From Fimbriimonadaceae bacterium (GTDB lineage Bacteria > Armatimonadota > Fimbriimonadia > Fimbriimonadales > Fimbriimonadaceae), in assembly GCA_019694835.1 (NCBI GenBank), contig JAIBBE010000139.1, positions 1-14,143 on the forward strand: DNA of 14,143 nt, read 5' to 3'. The position numbers were made by a program, and so were the translations under genes. Below the pieces are notes generated by a model that saw only the letters and a list, made by a program, of their open reading frames with translations, was not told the origin of the DNA and searched no databases. Each line of letters begins with the position of its first letter. The first letter of the stretch is position 1. Below, in pieces: positions 12,723 through 14,143 of the stretch.

Positions 12723-12989
12723 ATGTCTACCTCGAAGAAACGATCCTCCGAAACCAACAAACCGCCCGTGGCGCGACTGCGCATCGGACTCATCGCCGCC
12801 AGCATCTGGGAACGTGATACCGAGAACGGCAGCTTCTACTCGGTGACGTTTGAGCGCCGCTACAAAGACAGCCAGGGCGAATGGCAATCGACGCATTCAT
12901 ACAATCCTGAAGATCTGCTCACCCTGGCGAAACTCGCCGACCAGGCGCATAGCCGGATTCTCGAACTCCAATCCGGGGAGGCGGAGTGA
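12723..12989 (+). CDS. Small conserved-looking plasmid protein, function unknown
   Basis: 88 residues. A short basic Ser/Thr/Lys-rich N-terminus (1-17) is followed by RLRIGLIAASIWERD, GSFYSVTFERRYKD, GEWQSTHSYNPEDLLTLAKLADQAHSRILE. This gives two or three beta strands and a terminal amphipathic helix, a compact layout I associate with small proteins on plasmids and mobile elements that carry no assigned function. The start at 12723 has AAAGGAAA at 12710-12717; an in-frame ATG at 12681 lies in the repeat and is rejected. It is the first gene after repeat copy 2 and 62 bases before the methyltransferase, so probably the same operon. A nucleic-acid-binding role is possible from the basic start and the strands, but unproven. 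Confidence 0.75.
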   Translation: MSTSKKRSSETNKPPVARLRIGLIAASIWERDTENGSFYSVTFERRYKDSQGEWQSTHSYNPEDLLTLAKLADQAHSRILELQSGEAE

Positions 12990-13051
12990 TGCGATAGGAG
13001 GGCGGCTTCCTTGGCAGTCGCCCCTTTTCTCAACTCGCTATGAAGGAACCG

Positions 13052-13756
13052 ATGATGATCCGCTATCAGAACGCTCTCTTACGCGCCAACTGTCTTGACA
13101 TCCTTCCACGACTGGCTACAGACAGCGTGGACTTCATCCTCACCGATCCGCCTTACGTGAGGCGTTACCGGTCCCGTGACGGTCGCGTCATCCCAAACGA
13201 CAATTTCACTTGGCTGAAACCGGCATTCCGGGAACTCTACCGCGTTCTGAAACCGGGCAGCCTGGCCGTCTGCTTCTACGGCTGGGCCCATATAGACAAG
13301 TTCTCAGCCGCATTCCGCGAGGCCGGGTTCCGCACCGTGGGCCATATCGTCTGCCCGAAACGCTACAGCTCGGGCAATGGCTTTTTCCGTTATCAGCACG
13401 AAGCGGCCTATCTGCTGGCCAAGGGCGATCCGCCCTATCCGCACTACCGTATTGGCGACGTGATCGAATGGACGGACTTCACCGGCAACCGGCTGCACCC
13501 GTCGCAGAAGCCGGTAACGCTGCTGCTGCCGCTGATTGAGACCTTTTGCTCGCCCGCAGGCCTAGTGCTTGATCCGTTCGCCGGTTCCGGCTCCACCTTG
13601 CTGGCGGCGGAAATGACCGGGCGTTCCTATCTGGGCATCGAGCTGGACGCCTCCTATCACGCCCTAGCGGCCGGACGGCTGCGGCAAAACCGATTGAGTA
13701 AAAGAGTAGATAAGTATACACTCACCGCAGACGAGCCGGGAGAACGCCTACAATGA
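13052..13756 (+). CDS. Orphan site-specific DNA methyltransferase (beta-class, N6-adenine or N4-cytosine)
   Basis: 234 residues. It transfers a methyl group from S-adenosylmethionine to an exocyclic amino group of a base in DNA. The catalytic motif DPPY (32-35) comes before the cofactor motif DPFAGSGST (174-182), the beta-class order; HPSQKPV (149-155) is the conserved motif just ahead of it. LGIELDASYHALAAGRL (194-210) completes the cofactor fold. DPPY favours N6-adenine. The length is short, with a small target-recognition region (about 40-145). No restriction endonuclease gene is next to it, so it is probably an orphan enzyme that protects the plasmid from host restriction. The start at 13052 has AAGGA five bases upstream; the ATG at 13040 does not. 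A promoter-like dyad lies inside its 3' end. Confidence 0.92.
   Translation: MMIRYQNALLRANCLDILPRLATDSVDFILTDPPYVRRYRSRDGRVIPNDNFTWLKPAFRELYRVLKPGSLAVCFYGWAHIDKFSAAFREAGFRTVGHIVCPKRYSSGNGFFRYQHEAAYLLAKGDPPYPHYRIGDVIEWTDFTGNRLHPSQKPVTLLLPLIETFCSPAGLVLDPFAGSGSTLLAAEMTGRSYLGIELDASYHALAAGRLRQNRLSKRVDKYTLTADEPGERLQ
13694..13724 (+). promoter_or_regulatory. Promoter and dyad for right-hand backbone genes
   Basis: TTGAGT (13694-13699) and TACACT (13717-13722) have 17-base spacing. TGAGT (13695-13699) and ACTCA (13720-13724) form inverted ends over the promoter. Bases 13711-13724 match 1605-1618 at 13 of 14 positions. It lies inside the end of the methyltransferase gene, so the following genes could have their own repressible promoter. 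Confidence 0.45.
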
Positions 13757-13760
13757 ACGC

Positions 13761-13949
13761 ATGGATGACAACACGAGAGCACAGATTGCTAACATTCGTG
13801 CCCGGACCGCCGCTTCAGGTGTGCAGTTCACAGGAGCCAAGAACACGGTTACCGAAACCCTCGAAGACGCCCAGAAGCAGTTGCGCAGCCTGCCCAATAA
13901 GACAGGCGGCGGCGACGACGACGCACCGACACGAGGCCGCACTCCCTAG
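13761..13949 (+). CDS. Small acidic/charged protein, hypothetical
   Basis: 62 residues starting MDDNTRAQIANIRARTAAS, with a helical middle (ETLEDAQKQLRSLP) and a Gly/Asp tail (GGGDDDAPTR). It starts five bases after the methyltransferase stop. A different frame from 13753 (ATGA overlap with the stop) is the competitor, but its product is Pro/Ser/Arg-rich and looks non-coding. GGGAG at 13738-13742 is far from this start. Not recognised; it probably continues the operon. Confidence 0.4.
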   Translation: MDDNTRAQIANIRARTAASGVQFTGAKNTVTETLEDAQKQLRSLPNKTGGGDDDAPTRGRTP

Positions 13950-13961
13950 GGCGGAGGCCGC

Positions 13962-14143
13962 ATGAACAGCAGCCTACTTGACAAGTACCGCACCTGTTCG
14001 TCTACAGAAGGAAAGGCCCCGATTGTCAGTGACACGAAGGGGATTCCTTACAAAGCGTTCGAGGTATCACCGCAACGCGCCTTGAGAGTTGCTATCCGCT
14101 CACGATATGACGCTTGGCGTCTCCCTTCGTACGGATACCTCCA
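13962..14143 (+). CDS. 5' part of a gene running out of the window
   Basis: An ATG at 13962 with GGAGG five bases upstream opens a frame with no stop for 60 codons to the window end. The product begins MNSSLLDKYRTCSSTEGK, then GIPYKAFEVSPQRALRVAI and SRYDAWRLPSYGYL, a balanced, protein-like composition. It follows the small acidic frame by 12 bases. I do not recognise the family from this fragment. The strong ribosome-binding site and spacing support a real gene in the same operon. Confidence 0.6.
   Translation, partial: MNSSLLDKYRTCSSTEGKAPIVSDTKGIPYKAFEVSPQRALRVAIRSRYDAWRLPSYGYL

Noticed and set aside
12320..12805. Minus-strand frame of 161 codons over repeat copy 2
   Set aside because: It crosses the folded noncoding repeat and opposes the 88-residue gene; the corresponding frame in copy 1 is not kept because of small indels.
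13753..13965. Frame starting with an ATGA overlap at the methyltransferase stop
   Set aside because: The overlap is attractive, but the product is low-complexity Pro/Ser/Arg-rich, whereas the frame from 13761 looks like protein; still a close call.

Overview
The window looks like part of a conjugative plasmid, or a plasmid-like integrative element, from a GC-rich proteobacterium. The evidence is a RepA-family (PF04796-type) initiator followed by iterons and a DnaA box, the end of a type IV coupling ATPase at the left edge, two type II toxin-antitoxin modules, and an orphan DNA methyltransferase leading into further backbone genes at the right edge. No rRNA, tRNA, CRISPR array or transposase was seen. 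The exact host cannot be named from this sequence.

Layout. 1-1600: end of a TraD/VirD4-like coupling protein, then a five-helix membrane protein. 1604-1635: an AT-rich dyad, probably an operator. 1772-2418 (minus): a ParD/ParE-type pair. 2616-4348 (plus): a Phd/YefM antitoxin, a RelE/ParE toxin and the replication initiator, each overlapping the next, so replication and addiction are probably one transcriptional unit. 4356-4613: origin region with six iterons, a perfect DnaA box and an AT-rich tract. 4614-5366: no convincing gene but several strong hairpins.

5367-12336 is accessory DNA, in part visibly poorer in GC. It holds a large exported protein with about seven repeated N-x-x-G motifs (probable beta-propeller) plus a helical tail, a small membrane protein, a tyrosine recombinase overlapping an upstream Abi_C-like gene (probable two-gene operon with a 30-base palindrome over its promoter), a small HNH nuclease, a small exported protein and a membrane-anchored protein of unknown fold.

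The most unusual structure is a ~300-base noncoding element present twice (10515-10808 and 12405-12722, same orientation). Each copy opens with a hairpin whose outer arms are kept while the inside differs, contains a further hairpin that shows a compensated base-pair change, and ends at the start codon of a different gene. The second copy leads to an 88-residue plasmid protein and the methyltransferase. By analogy with the single-stranded-DNA promoters (Frpo/ssi) of conjugative leading regions, these may drive early gene expression after transfer; this is inference. The genes between the copies could be lost by recombination between them.

The right edge holds a small acidic ORF and a gene that runs out of the window. 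The promoter-like dyad at 13694-13724 shares 13 of 14 bases with the one at 1605-1618, suggesting one plasmid regulator acting at both places.
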